A stretch of 64,000 bases of DNA from Phycomyces blakesleeanus NRRL 1555(-) (taxonomy: Eukaryota > Mucoromycota > Mucoromycetes > Mucorales > Phycomycetaceae): positions 545,378 through 609,377 of the forward strand of contig NW_017265160.1 of NCBI RefSeq assembly GCF_001638985.1. Reading direction: 5' to 3'. Numbering within the stretch: the stretch's first letter is position 1; each line of letters starts with the position of its first letter. Shown piece by piece: positions 12,127 through 25,000 of this stretch. The notes below the pieces were generated by a model, which was not told where the DNA came from, made no database searches, and saw only the letters and a list, made by a program, of their open reading frames with translations. Both the position numbers and the translations under genes were made by a program.

Positions 12127-14078
12127 ATGGATCCCACTACAATGGAATCCAACACGTCTTCTGCTATTCACTTATGCGGCCACTCTTCTTCAAAATGCTT
12201 ATTCCAAGGATCTACTGAAACCACGCTCGCAATCCCATCTTCATCATCAGACGCAACAGAGTCGAATAATCGTGCCAGCACACCAGAACATGTCAACTTC
12301 ACTCCTGACAAAACAAAAGCATACTCTTCTGGACCGACACCTATTCAGGGTCTATCTGCCATATTCTTTTCTTCGTGGCTCAACTTGCTCTTAATATTCA
12401 TTCCTTTTGGGATCATATCTCATTTTTTATGGAGCCCAACGGTTACATTTATTCTCAACTTTATTTCTATTATTCCGCTCGCCAGAATGCTTGGCTTTGT
12501 TACTGAAGATATATCTTTACGCACAGGAGAGGTATGACATTCGACTATGACTGGCCCTATAGACCATTACAAGAGGAGGTGGGGGGAGAAATGAAATTGA
12601 GATCCATCTTGTACCTTTATTGATTAGGTTATAGGCGGACTCTTGAATGCTTCCTTTGGGAATGCTGTCGAGCTGATTATATCAATTATTGCTCTCACCA
12701 AAAACCTTGTAGTAGTTGTACAGGCATCTATGTTAGGATCCATCATATCCAATCTTCTTCTTGTTTTGGGTATGTGCTTTATCGGCGGTGGACTTAAGTT
12801 TAAGGAGCAATCTTTTAATGTGACAGGTAAGCTCTCATTCCACATAAATTATCAACAGATTGTTTGTGTTCCTCTATTTCAATAAAACAAACTTTATATT
12901 TATGTATATTTTGACCTTTATTATTATTATTATTTTGTTCTAGTGGCCCAGACATCAGCTTCATTATTGTTTATTGCCGTGTCTTCACTCGTAGTTCCAG
13001 CCGCTTTTTACAGCTCTAGCCGAGACTCTATGTCGCCTTTAGACCTTAGTCGTGTTATCTTGAATATTTCTCGTGCGACTGCTATAATTTTGCTCATAAT
13101 TTATTTCTCCTACTTGTATTTTCAAGTAAGTTTGGTGCTAAGAATATGAATAAAGGGGGAACGTTTATTAGTTTATATATAATTAAAGGGGGGGGCAATT
13201 TACCTAGTACTGAACTGACAGCATACGTATATTTCTGTACATATTGATTTTCTTCTTCTAGTTAAAAACCCATAATCATCTTGTAAGTTTACCCTTACGG
13301 ACCAATTTTGATCCTTATGTCTTTTAATATTCTAGTTCCTACAATTACCTTCAGAATCATTTCACAGCAGCAGAAGAGTCTCTCAAAATACACGCGACAC
13401 CGAAAGAAATCAGACACAGCCAGGAATCTTTGATGAAGAAGATCAAGAAGCACCTCAGATGCCTGCATGGATGGCTATTTTATTGCAAGTCATTATATTA
13501 TATATAAACATGCATTGTGTTTATCAATATTCATTTTGATTTTTGATCTTTGATTTTGATTTTTCTAGTCTTTTCTTGATCACTGTCTTGGTTTCCATTT
13601 CAGCTGAATTTCTTGTCTCTGCTATCGAATCGGTTGTAGAACAGTGGCACATCAGCCAAACTTTTGTTGGTCTTGTATTGCTGCCTATAGTAGGCAATGC
13701 AGCCGAGCATGTATCAGCTGTAACAGTAGCGATCAAGAACAAGGTAAAATAAAGCAAAGCATCATTTCTGAGTTTTTTTTGTCTAAGTGGATTTTATAGA
13801 TGGATTTGGCTCTTAGTATTGCAGTAGGAAGTAGTATGCAGATTGCGCTGTTTGTCACACCTCTGATGGTCTTGCTTGGGTGGATATTGGACGTGGATAT
13901 GAGCCTGTTTTTCAATATTTATGAGACAGCAGTGCTATTTATTGCGGTTATTATGGTGAGCTACCTAATTATGGATGGCAAGAGCAACTGGCTTGAAGGT
14001 ATGATGCTTTGCTCAGTGTATATCATCATCGCTATCAGTTTCTATTATTACCCAGACTCTGCTTCAGGGTTGGCATAA
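12127..14078 (+). CDS. Ca2+/H+ antiporter, CAX family (Vcx1-like)
   Basis: Vacuolar-type cation/proton exchanger that would move Ca2+ into an acidic store using the proton gradient. Exons 12127-12531, 12628-12826, 12944-13125, 13262-13282, 13336-13484, 13569-13743 and 13800-14078 give about 469 residues. Both family signature repeats are present: [15 protein letters not shown] in the N-terminal half and [19 protein letters not shown] in the C-terminal half, each carrying the transport Glu. Hydrophobic segments surround them, with an acidic, polar loop ([12 protein letters not shown]) between the halves as is usual for CAX proteins. The N-terminus is a Ser/Thr-rich cytosolic tail of about 75 residues. 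Exon 4 is only 21 nt, and intron 5 starts GCAAGT. The family is certain; vacuolar location is inferred from Vcx1. Confidence 0.92.
13485..13568 (+). other. GC-AG intron 5 of the antiporter gene
   Basis: The splice donor reads GCAAGT after ...ATTTTATT, and the acceptor is TTTTCTAG. This join yields the continuous hydrophobic segment [20 protein letters not shown], expected for the first helix of the second CAX half. Confidence 0.65.
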
Positions 14079-14851
14079 GGTTTTGATGTTTATTCCACCG
14101 ACTCTTCTATTGTTTTATATACTTTGCATAATCTTAACTCTAATAAAAAATATACATATTTTGTTAATCATAATATTTGGAAATACTCATATTTCACATT
14201 AATTTATTGAGATGGTAAAAACTGTATTTTCCGGTTCGGACTTGAGCAGTCTGTCTGTAGGAAAATATACTTTTTTATATTTGTATTAGCGAAACCAATT
14301 CAAACTCAAAATATTTGTTTTTTATATGTCCGACATTTACTTTTTGAGAGAACGCCAATTCCATAAATTTGACTATACAACTGAGGATACAAAAAGGAAG
14401 AAGAGAAAGGCTGATATTCGCATACCCAGATTTAGATAAAGGATATTTGTTAAACTTATTTTATATTATGCTAGTGTAATAATGAGATATATCCATTATA
14501 CTTTACTGTGGCTTCTCTTGTTACACATCTGGCTTTGGTGCGTCATAAACCAGCCGGTGTGGTCGTAGCTGTTTCTAACGTCGAGAATACCTGTCATAAG
14601 TAAACGATATAAAACCAATATTCTTTATTTATCTATTTAGTTTTATTTTATTTTGCATCTCCATCGTTCTTATTTGGTTTACCATAAAAAAAAAGTATTA
14701 TATATATAAATATATGTATGTATGTGTATTATATCTTTTTTGTTCACTATTAATTTTGGTATTCTTCTCCAATACTATTGTTTTTATATTAGACTTATTG
14801 GTAAATGTTGATAGGAAACTGTTTTCTATAGAATACCCTATCCTCTGACGC
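14079..14851. other. Spacer with one 37-codon basic small ORF
   Basis: AT-rich spacer. The only item of note is an open frame at 14326-14439 that starts MSDIYFLRERQF and ends in a Lys/Arg-rich stretch. It could be a short gene, an orphan exon or chance. Confidence 0.4.
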
Positions 14852-15246
14852 ATGGCTCATTCAAATGTTCAACCAGTCTATGCTGCTCCGCCTGTTATGG
14901 TAGAGCAAGTACAGCAGCAACCGCCAGTAGCGTATTGTGCTCAGCCCACACCAGGTATCATTTCAATATCTTGCCAGCTATCATTAACATCTTTTCTTTT
15001 TCAGTCTACTATTCTCCTAATAGAATGTCGGTCGTTAATACCCCAAATGTTGTCCCAGTAGCACAGTATGGACCTTATCCCAGAAGTTTTTGCGAGCCCC
15101 CGGACTGTTGCTGTTTTAGAGGGTAAGTGGGAAAGGCGTAATTTGTGTATACTAGGCAACTTTGTGTAAGTCTTAATTTCCAACTTAGAGTGGCTGCTCT
15201 CTGTCTTTGCTGTTGCTGCTGTGAAAACACTTGTCAGTGTTGTTGA
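14852..15246 (+). CDS. Small cysteine-rich CYSTM-like membrane protein
   Basis: Three exons (14852-14954, 15005-15122, 15189-15246) give 92 residues. The N-terminal two thirds are Pro/Gln/Tyr-rich (VQPVYAAPPVMVEQVQQQPP). The last exon encodes GVAALCLCCCCCENTCQCC, a short hydrophobic and Cys-packed tail. This architecture, a disordered Pro-rich head with a C-terminal Cys-rich segment, matches CYSTM-type stress-tolerance proteins, which are tail-associated with membranes. The call rests on architecture and composition, not a diagnostic motif. Both introns are GT-AG and keep frame, and the protein ends right after the Cys cluster, as expected of the family. Confidence 0.6.
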
Positions 15247-17704
15247 GGTGAAAATCCGACTGAAGGATAACGACTACGACTTCCTCCTTATATATCAGAC
15301 ACAAGCACTACAAAGCTTTACAATCAATATTTTATAAATTTTATAAATTTGACAAGCCTATCCTTTGTTTTCTTTACTGCATTTTTTTTATGAAAATAAA
15401 AATTAGAGTTATATTAATACATGTTCTCATTTGGACACATATAATATATATATATAACCGTACAAGCTATTGAATGGCTGTCTGTATGCTGCCATTATTA
15501 TCAATTGTAGACAATTGACAAATTCTACTAAACGCCTTCTTCAATATGAGCTATAGTAATCAAAACGAAAGAAGAAGAAGATAAGAAAGATAATAATTAC
15601 CCCCAAATAAAAGTAAATATATAATTAAAAATAATATTATAAATAAGAAAAAGAAAACTATTAGCCGTACAACTTTACCCAATCCAAATACAGTGCGGCT
15701 GGTAAACTTTGTCCGTTCTGAAAAATAAAGTAGAATGGACCTTTTATGTTTTATAATAAATTTTTATATATGAAAACCAGAAAACGATTAGAGTTTATAG
15801 GATCTTGGTATTTTTGAATTCTGTTATCACCAAGCTGTTCTTTTTACTATCCTTAAACTCTTTACGGTGAGACATCATCTACGTTTCTCCAAAACGTAAT
15901 CTGGAATTGAAGTCTCGATATTTAAGCAGAGACTCCAAAATAATATTCGTTTATGAGATTTATACCTACTTATATAACAGGTATCCTCTTGTGGTTGTTC
16001 GGAGACTATTCTTTCTTTTGGTCTTACATTATGTTATCTAATACTTCTCTCCTTTAACTTAAAGATTTGGGCCAATTACAACTCCATTCTCTCTGATTTT
16101 TCATTATGTACAGAAGACAATTCTTGATCATTTTTCTTTTGCTAGTTCTCCAGAATTCATGACACTTACACCTAATACTTACCGTTGGATTTGGTCTTAA
16201 AATTGGCTACATACATATAGCGATAATGATTGTGCTTTATTACAGCTTATACTTAAAACAGTTTCTTTAAATCAAACGCCAAATACATATATTGAGGCAA
16301 AAGATATATAGTCCAAATTAGCAAGATATCTGCATGTACCATAAATATATAAATCATATGCTTTGATTTCATATTGTATAAACATTCTTTTATTATTATC
16401 TTTACCTCTTTTTATTCACTTTGTATTTGATTTTCATATTAATATTATCAAAAAGATAATGCATATATATATATATATATTTGGCTTTCTTAGCAATATA
16501 ATAAAATATACAGCAAACAATCACCTAATACAAGAAAATAAAGTCCCTGATTTAGCTATACAAGATACCTTCCCTATCATAAAATTTTCATTGAACCTGT
16601 CAATTTTCTTCTTCTTCTTTAATATATAGATATATATATATATCAAAAAAACTGCTATGCTCTTTCTAATAATACATGATAGACATTTGGACTTTGTATT
16701 CCCATACGAAAAAAAGAAAAATAAAAGACCTAACATTACACCTCAGCCTTTAACGAACCAGTCTTTGTTACACTGTTTGTCTTTGAATGTATGCAACTCC
16801 ACAAAACAAAGCAGAAAGATTATCCAATTCACATCGCTCAAGGTTTTTACGATAAAGGTAAAGCTGTACTATGTGCTTTAAATCTACGTTTGTTTTTATT
16901 ATTATTATTAAGCCCAAACTAACGTTAAAACATACAAGGCTTTTGCTTATTAGGTTGTGTTTTATGCTTCTTTACATATATATATATATATATGTTTACT
17001 TGCGCTGATGCTCATATTATCAAATCCATTCATATGTTTGTTGGGGTTAATGACATGTGAATATAGTCTTTAGAGTGAATTGAGTATCTTGGTGTGTATA
17101 ATTTAAAACAGCTTCAGAATATTACGCACTTTATGCCTAAGGAGTATAGTGCCTCAGATTTACTCTATGCATATCATGTGCCAAAATTCACCCCACAAAA
17201 AAGTTTAACTTGATGTGCCACATTTTAAGTAACTTCTTTATTCATTAATTGTGAGTTGTCAGAATCGCAATGCAAATCTGTATAATCGACTTGTCAATTA
17301 ATCCAAGAGATCATTTAGGTACATTAAAGATCTTACTTTTTTCTTTCTTTGTAGCTTATTTATCTTTTACCCCTTCCTGAATCATAGTTTAATTCTGTCA
17401 GTATGTGTCTATCTAAGATGAGGGGCAGTTTTAAAGTCTAGGATCAGGTAACTGCCTATTAAAGAAATGATTTTCTACAATACTTGGTTATATTTTATCA
17501 TCATCGTTATTCTTGCATTGTAAGTCCCGAATGACTATGTTTCAATATTATAGAGTCTGGTTGAAACAAATGGGATATGTTAATGAAAGTACAATGTTTG
17601 TTATATTGTATTATGGCTGTTTTCTCTTACTCTCACTTCTTGTAGCTTTATATAGCGCACACACTCACATATACACATGGCTAGCATTCTTCTTTATAAA
17701 TATA

Positions 17705-17745
<41 letters not shown>

Positions 17746-17922
17746 CCATGCGCGTATCTGCTTGTATGTTTGTGTAAATAAGATTCCATAAGAAAAAAAA
17801 CCCATGTTGTCTCTTATTAATGTAATTTTATTGTCCGATTGTTCATAAAAGGACATCGATCGAAACGTTGATTCTTTGCCCTTTTTTTTATATCTCTTCT
17901 TAAAACTATCCATTCAATTATT
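15247..17922. other. Long AT-rich spacer with one orphan minus-strand exon
   Basis: About 2.7 kb of AT-rich DNA with TA microsatellites (for example 16460-16480, 16975-16993, 17708-17737). On the minus strand 15717-15661 looks like a terminal exon: a good acceptor followed by NGQSLPAALYLDWVKLYG and a stop. Upstream, near 15950-15880, a coding-like run (SLLKYRDFNSRLRFGET) appears, but no complete gene can be built. Probably a decayed gene; otherwise I see nothing. Confidence 0.4.
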
Positions 17923-19244
17923 ATGTCAGGCCTTACTTCTATTCTTCGAGAAAGTGGTCATGTTTCTGTGGCAACCAAGCGTGAATCCACTCCTGTGAAT
18001 ATCTACTACGAGATGTATGGCTACGGAGAAGAAAAAGTCCTGCTAGTGATGGGTAACTATCCTCTTGCCTGGAATTTGTATTAATACATTTAAATCTCTG
18101 TTCAGGTCTTGCTACACCTTGTCAAGCCTGGGATAATCAGGTACGCTTTTATTCAAGAGAACAAAAGAAGTAGATGTGGCTCTGTGTAAACCGGAATATC
18201 GGCTGAGTCATGATTTTTTCCCTTTTAGATCAAGTTTCTCACCCAGACCGGCAAGTTCACGGTGCTCATCATTGATAACCGCGGCATGGGACATTCTGGT
18301 AAGAGTTTCTTATAAACTTCTCTTAGCATCACCAAGCTTACCTTAATAATTTTCTGTGTCTAGATGCACCTGTCGGCCTATACACGTAAGACAGTGCTTC
18401 TTGTTTTGTTTTGTTTTGTTTTGTTTGTGTGGCAGTATTTATTTATATTATTCTTCTGCTTCCTTGTCTTGTAGGACAAAGCAAATGGCAGCAGATGCAA
18501 GCGATATCCTTGATCATTTCGGATGGACTTCAAACGTGCACATTAATGGAGTCTCTATGGGAGGCATGATCTCGCTAGAGCTTGTACACTCTCAACCAGA
18601 GCGCTTTGCATCCCTCACTCTGACTAGCACAACTGCAACACTCAATATACCCACAGTAAGTCAAAAAGAAATAATGAAATAACAAGAAAGAAGAAAAAAA
18701 GGGGGTGGTTGTACAAATGGATCCAATGTACTTAATGGTTGTTTTCTAGTTGAAAGCTGTTACCACTATATCCAATCTTCTCCTTTTGTCAAACGAGCCA
18801 AAGTCCAGAATTAGTGTCATAGTTGAACTTCTTTATCCCAAGGAATGGCTTGCCAGTAAGCCATCAGACCCTACTCTTGGATTCAACACCAATCGTGAGC
18901 TGGCATCCCATCGTTTGGTTGAGCATGCCAAGCTATCCAAGCTCCAGACACTACAAGGCCACATTGGTCAACTATCAGCATGTATGCGCCACTATGTTTC
19001 CGACAAGAGACTGCTGTTCATCCGGAACAATGGACCACCTGTCTTGATTATGACTGGTACTTGGGATAATCTTGTGAGACCTCGTTACTCTCACTTAATG
19101 CACAATGTATTGGGCGGGCATCTTGAAGTTTTTAATGGTAGTGGCCATGCTCTTCCAGAAGAACAGGTCGACAAGTACAACAAACTCTTTTTTGACCATA
19201 TGAGCGCTGCCACCCAAAACAAAACAGTCGCCTCCAACCTTTAA
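17923..19244 (+). CDS. Alpha/beta hydrolase-fold protein
   Basis: Soluble serine-hydrolase-type enzyme of about 310 residues; substrate unknown. Exons: 17923-18052, 18106-18140, 18229-18298, 18364-18385 (22 nt), 18475-18655, 18750-19244. The fold signature is in order: an oxyanion-loop strand ending VLLVMGLATPCQAWDNQ, then VLIIDNRGMGHSDAP, the nucleophile elbow GVSMGGM with Ser near residue 126, the acid in TGTWDNLVRP, and the catalytic His in NGSGHALPEEQ near the C-terminus. A cap region lies between the elbow and the acid. No signal peptide or membrane segment is seen. The triad is complete, so it is likely active. Esterase, lipase-like or epoxide-hydrolase-like functions are all possible. 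Confidence 0.85.
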
Positions 19245-19643
19245 GGAACAAAGACTACAAGTCTAAAGGATTTGTTTTAGTGTACTAAAGTTCAACCTTG
19301 TCTTTATGTTTTTGCTATTATTACTTGTATCAATTGAAATTCCATGCCTTTATACCAATTCAATTAGTCCTATTATTTTTGAATCACAATAAATTGTAAG
19401 TCATATATATATATGTGTGTATATATATTTCAACTCTGACTCAACAAGAAGTATCAGCCCAGCCACAAACTTCCAGTAGACATGCAAATATTAGACGTTT
19501 TAGGGAAGCGAGGGTTCTACAAAGTCTTGCTTTGTAGCCAGAACTGAAAAAGGATTAAAAAAAAAGAAAAAAAAAAGCTTGAGCAAACTGAAGAACCCGT
19601 TAATTCCCTTTGGTTTCACCTCACATATATAATAATTTTTTTT
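19245..19643. other. Spacer upstream of the bZIP gene
   Basis: About 400 bases holding the hydrolase 3' end and the bZIP promoter. A TA/TG microsatellite lies at about 19403-19427 and A-runs at about 19558-19576. No further gene is visible. Confidence 0.5.
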
Positions 19644-20306
19644 ATGGACCAAGACGATTCTAGTAACCATTCACAGTTGTCCGATCAAGACCATCATAAA
19701 AGGAGACCTCACAGTGAAACCAAGCGCATTCAACAAAACAGAGCAGCTCAACGTGCATTCAGACAGAGAAAAGAACAGTATGTCCGGGATCTGGAGAGTA
19801 AGGTGCGCGACATTAACAAGTGGAAGCATCGAGTTGAACAGCTTGAGCGTGAGAACATGCAACTGCGAAAGCAATTGTGGGAGGTGTCTGACCAAGGAAG
19901 TGACAATCTTGCACCCCTTACAACCAAGCCACCGCATCTGTCAAGGCGAACCTCCTTAGAGAATGATGACAAGATTTGGTCTACAGTCAATCATTCATCA
20001 TTGGCCATCTCTTGTTTACCACAAACCACAACCCTAAAGCCAAATGATAGAATAGAAGAGGAGAGTTTGTTAGAAGAAACAAAAGAATCTAAATTTACGT
20101 CAAGGTCTCCAAGGTATCCTTTTGTCCCCCCAGACGATCCATTCTTACCGCAGGACGAAAATGCTTGTACTTTTTCAATGATTGATGATAAACCAAAAGA
20201 TGATAATAACGAAGTTTTGGATGATCTTATTGTACTATTGCGGAATCGATACCGTCCCCCGATTCCTTTTCAACCTATTCTATGCCCTGACCCATCTACA
20301 CACTAA
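19644..20306 (+). CDS. bZIP transcription factor, Yap/Pap1 type
   Basis: Intronless gene for a 220-residue nuclear regulator. Residues about 20-45 form the basic region with the fungal Yap/Pap1 hallmark NRAAQRAFRQRKEQYVRDLE, whose Asn, Ala, Gln, Phe and Arg positions distinguish Yap factors from AP-1/CREB types. A short leucine zipper follows (ESKV, NKWKHRVEQLEREN, QLRKQL). The rest is polar, acidic and Pro-containing, probably an activation tail. It is shorter than Yap1, and I see only scattered Cys, without the paired Cys-rich domains used for redox control, so an oxidative-stress role cannot be assumed. The gene converges with the Zn2Cys6 gene, with 557 bases between stops. Confidence 0.88.
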   Translation: MDQDDSSNHSQLSDQDHHKRRPHSETKRIQQNRAAQRAFRQRKEQYVRDLESKVRDINKWKHRVEQLERENMQLRKQLWEVSDQGSDNLAPLTTKPPHLSRRTSLENDDKIWSTVNHSSLAISCLPQTTTLKPNDRIEEESLLEETKESKFTSRSPRYPFVPPDDPFLPQDENACTFSMIDDKPKDDNNEVLDDLIVLLRNRYRPPIPFQPILCPDPSTH

Positions 20307-20863
20307 ATATCCACACATGTCCTCTTATATTTTTATTTTACACAGTACGCATTATAACTCCACGCATCTTTACACATAATATTCCTTTCTTACCTTTTAT
20401 TATTAATTATTTATTTGATTTTTAAAAAAAAAGATTCTTGTTACAAAATATCATATCTTTATCTTTATCAATTCATTTGGAAAGCTCTTTTTATATTTAT
20501 ATTTATTTTTATTTTAAAACGGTCAAGTTAAATGAAAGGATAAAGAGGAGGAGAAAAAAAAAGAAAAGAAAAAAAAAGACACCCGAATAAATTAAAACAA
20601 AAATAAGAAGAAGACGAAGAAGAAGAAGAAGAAATGGTGCAAGCGAAAAAAAATATAATAAGAATAAAAATAAAGGAAAATAAAGGTAAAGGTAAAAAGA
20701 CAGTTAAAGAGGACATAGACACACTGTAAAGATAAAATAAGTAAAAGGCATGATTTTCAAACATAAAAATGAACAAATATAAGATACAGTCAGAAGGTAC
20801 GAAGAGAAAAGCAATAAAGAAATATAATAAAGCACAAAGTAAGGAAGGGGTGGGGCGTAAGTT
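20307..20863. other. Convergent intergenic region
   Basis: The 557 bases between two stop codons facing each other. AT-rich and A/G-rich (GAA/AAG runs near 20600-20635), with no open frame of note. It must contain both 3' ends. Confidence 0.5.
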
Positions 20864-22037
20864 TTACTGCATAACATGCCCTTCACTTCGTTGGATATCC
20901 TCAAAAGGTGCCATTGGCCAAGTCAAGTGTTCGGTATAACTAAGATCGTTCATCGTCTCGTCTTCATCTGCGATGGTGGGAGGGAGGGAGGTATCAAGCA
21001 ACATATGGTGTGCATGGTCAGACGAAGGTGCAGACATCATTGGGTTTTGGGTTGTCATAAGCTTGCTAATCGGCTGAGTGGCTTGCATAGGGGTGGTATC
21101 ATTTGGGGTCATAAAAGGTTGTTGCTGTTGGGTCATTCCGGGAGAGGTATCAATATAACTAGATTGTAACATAGTAAGTTGGCTAGGCATATTTTGGTAA
21201 GATTGCTGTTGTTGTTGTTGTTGCTGCTGCTGTTGCTGCTGTTGCTGCTGTTGCTGCTGTTGCTGCTGTTGCTGTTGTTGTTGCTGTTGTTGCTGTTGTT
21301 GCTGTTGTTGCTGTTGTTGCTGTTGTTGCTGTTGCTGGCTATATTCAACATACATGGATGGATCAAACCCACCAGGACCACCCGGGATAGAGATCGTGTG
21401 GCGACGCTGGTGTCCACCTACTGAAGACATATTGGTAGCCGTCAAAGGAGAGTGATGATTATTGTGATTATCATAAAATATAGGTGACGGTTGACGTGAT
21501 TCTGGACCAGAAGGATTTTGGGTTTCAAGGGAAGCATAAAAATCAGCAGATATATCTGACGAGAAAGGAGTGTTGGTGTGTGTTCGAGGAAAGTACATTG
21601 AGCTGCTGCGATACAATGAAGGTGATCTTGACTTTGGTCCGCCCAACGGGTATCCACCCTGTGACAAAGGACGGTTCATGTGTGAACGCCGTACGCCTCG
21701 AAGATCTTCTAGCGAATGTGAACCATGGGAATTGAATCCAGGCTGCTTTCGGCGCAAGGTCTGCTTGGTAGGTGGCTGTTGGGACTGAAGTGAAGGTTGG
21801 AAATGATGGTGGGTTGTTTGGAGCGGTTGCTGGTGGTGATTAAAGGCCGACATCTGCTGTAACCCGCCGTTCTGCAATATTGAGGCATATCTAGCTGGAT
21901 CTGCCAACGAAGCACTCGAAGTAAATAACGCAGCTTGACTAACAACTGATTGTGGTGGTCCGATATCAAGAGCATACAGGTTATTTTGAACACGTTGCTG
22001 TTGTTGTTGTTGCTGCTGCTGCTGTTGTTGCTGTTGT

Positions 22038-22069
<32 letters not shown>

Positions 22070-25000
22070 CTGTTGCTGCTGTTGCTGCTGTTGCTGCTGT
22101 TGCTGCTGCTGCTGAGGTTGATGTTGCTGCTGAAGCGGTTGAGTCTGATGAGGCGGATTAATCTGTGGCTGTTGCAAGACAATCATAGGTCCCTTTGGAA
22201 TATTTGTAGGTTTTACTCCCATCGGGCCAGTGAGTGTGTGTCGTCTCGAAGTCTTGGTTGTCTTGGCAGGTCTACCACGCGAAGTGTCAGCAGAAGGAAG
22301 TACAGGCGAGGGGGAGGTTGATGAGGGGTCATTGGAATAATGCACTGATGGTGAAGATGATGATGCAATTGAAACAGCAGAACTCTGTGTCATTGGATAA
22401 TAGCTAGGTGTCTGCACTGGCGGCATCGGTACATGTACATTAATATCATCGGATGCAAGTTTAGAGTCAATGCCGGCAGAAGAAGATGAAGAGGTGTCGA
22501 CTGCCATTTGACCATACAGCTGACTAAGCTCAGTCTCTCTGAGGAGGGAGTGGAACTCGACGGCAGGTGACTCTGATGCCAAACGTTGAAGGGTAGAAAG
22601 AGTCCTAAAGTACTGGCCCTTTGCACACTCTGCCGCACCAATGTCTTTAGCCATATCTTTCTCGTACTGATGGACTGTGGCAGCTGTTGCAGCGCAGTGG
22701 ATAGTCAACTGGACTCCTCTAGTGGGATAGCTAAATATATCGATGGGCATAGTGTCAATAATGGTTTCAATAATATTTGTGATGTTTGATGCCGACGAGG
22801 CGCATAGTTCTTGGTGCGGGAATGCGTTGAGGGGAACGTTGATTTCAGGGAAAGGATAGAGTACATAGTGGCGATGGAGGAGAATCATACTAAAGTGGTA
22901 CATCATGTGCAAGAAGCCAATGAACTCGTCCGTAACTTGCTGTTTCTCGGCAGGGTAACTGGTCGAGTGTTGAGTGGGCATATAAGACAGAGGGGCTGGC
23001 AATTCGTGCACAAATGTCTCTAGGTGTGTGTGAAGCACAAAAAGGCGTGCATGCTCTTCGATAACTTGATGAGCCGAACGTGCATTCGCCTGTTGTTGTT
23101 GTCGTGTTGCAACCCGGCGTGTCATCATATAGATATCCGACAGAATTTTTGTGAGCTGGATCACACTGTTGTGATTCATGATCAGCTCCTCGAGTGTCGG
23201 GCCTTCTTCTGCTGTGGCCTGGGGGTAATCTGTTGTGCACTGGGTGCTAGCAAAGAATGGCTCTCTGCCTTCTTCGATACTTGTCATCAGATCGTACACA
23301 AAGATGACCCAGAATGTACGTTTTTTTGTTTCGATTGTTTGGGCGTCATGTTGACCGGACGTGTCTACTCTTGACAGGCCCAGATCGTTGGCCATTTTTG
23401 ATGCCACACTTAGAAAGAGGCCGGGGCGGCAGAAGAACCCAGCCCGTCGATAATGTTCTTGGTATTTTGTGAGGAGTATTAAGGCTTGAACGGTTGATAC
23501 CCGAGGTACGTCAGAGTGCTCGTCGATGAGGGCAAAGGCACGCTGATAAAAGAAAAAGCCTGGGGGAGCGCCTGGCGATTGTTGAGAGGCCTGAGAGGTT
23601 TGAGAGGCGGGTGCCCAGCGGGAGGCAACGGCGCACATGGCATACAAAAGCAGTTTTGAAGGACAGTCAGTTTTTGAGACGAGTTTTTTGTAAAAGTGGG
23701 GCTTGTGTATCATGGGGGCGTAGGTGTGGACATGGTCAAAATAGGCTTCAATAAGTGCGAGAGGAATGTCCCCAAGAAATTGTTGGACAGCTACATAGGC
23801 CTCTGGAGGGACAATGTCTGCTTCGATCATCTGGTTTCTGTGACCACAGCTGCTCACGCTGCCTTGAGTAACAGCTGGACTAGCGGCGGCTGAGGATGAT
23901 GCAGTGGAGTCGGCGGTGGAGCCAGCGTCAGAATGGGAATCTCCAAAGGGCCCGGAGTACTTGCTGTGCGAGGGAGAATGGCCAGCTTTATCGGTGTGCA
24001 CACTCGGTATTCGGTCCACACGTTCCTTTATGTCGCTCACATAGAGGGCCTGACCGATTTCGTTGATTGTGAAGCGATCTGCCATCATGGTGGGAGACAA
24101 TCCAGGACTATATGGTGCAGCAACTGATACGCGCCCGGGTCCGTTTTCTTAAAAAGAAAAGAAAAAATTAAAGTAAAGTAAATAAATAAATACAGAATAT
24201 TTTGTATCAGTGAAATCACATCATTATATAAAATATAAAATAAATACATGTTATCTATTTTAAATCTATTAAAAATATTTATATATACAGATATATATAA
24301 AAATCGTGTTTTTTTTTAATTGTCTCACCTTGGACGATCCCTACATCTGTGGTGTCTTCGAATAAACCGCTTGTATCCTGAAGTGACATGGTATCGTCGA
24401 GGATACGGCGTGCGGGACCATCGATTGTTCGTAATGCGCGTTCGACAAGTTGAAGACGAGCTTCGAGGAGCTCGATATACTGCTTTGGTGGGCCGCGTTT
24501 TGTCGGTGGTTGCCCAAACACACAAGGACAGTCGGCCTTTCTGCATCTTTCACAAGGTTGAACACCATCGCATTTTACCTAATAAGAATAATGATAATGG
24601 TAATGATAATAATAAAAAAGAAAAGCAAGATATATATAAATATATATAAATATATATACAGCAGGAATCAATTAAAAATATGTTTCTTTTTTATGTTTTT
24701 TTTGTATATTAATATTAATATTATTTCTTATAAGTATGTATATATATATATATAATAAGAATAAATGAAAATATATATATATATATAAAATATCAATTCA
24801 AATCAACCCTGAGCACAGACCAAGCCCACAACATTCTCTTATTCATGCTCAAAAATTATTATTATTATTATTATTATTACTTTTAAAATAGTAAGAGAAA
24901 AAAAAAAGGTACCCCAGGGTTATTGTTATAATTGTTATTGGCATTATTATTATAATTATTATTATTTTGTATGTATGTATGTATTATGTATAGTGTATAG

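Noticed and set aside
16363..16881. Several 70-90 codon open frames in both strands
   Set aside because: AT-rich, dominated by Ile, Phe, Lys and Asn, without splice-supported or family-like sequence.
21179..21424. Polyleucine open frame on the plus strand (and a similar one at 21950-22321)
   Set aside because: It is the antisense shadow of the polyQ tracts in the Zn2Cys6 gene; CTG/TTG repeats keep all frames open.
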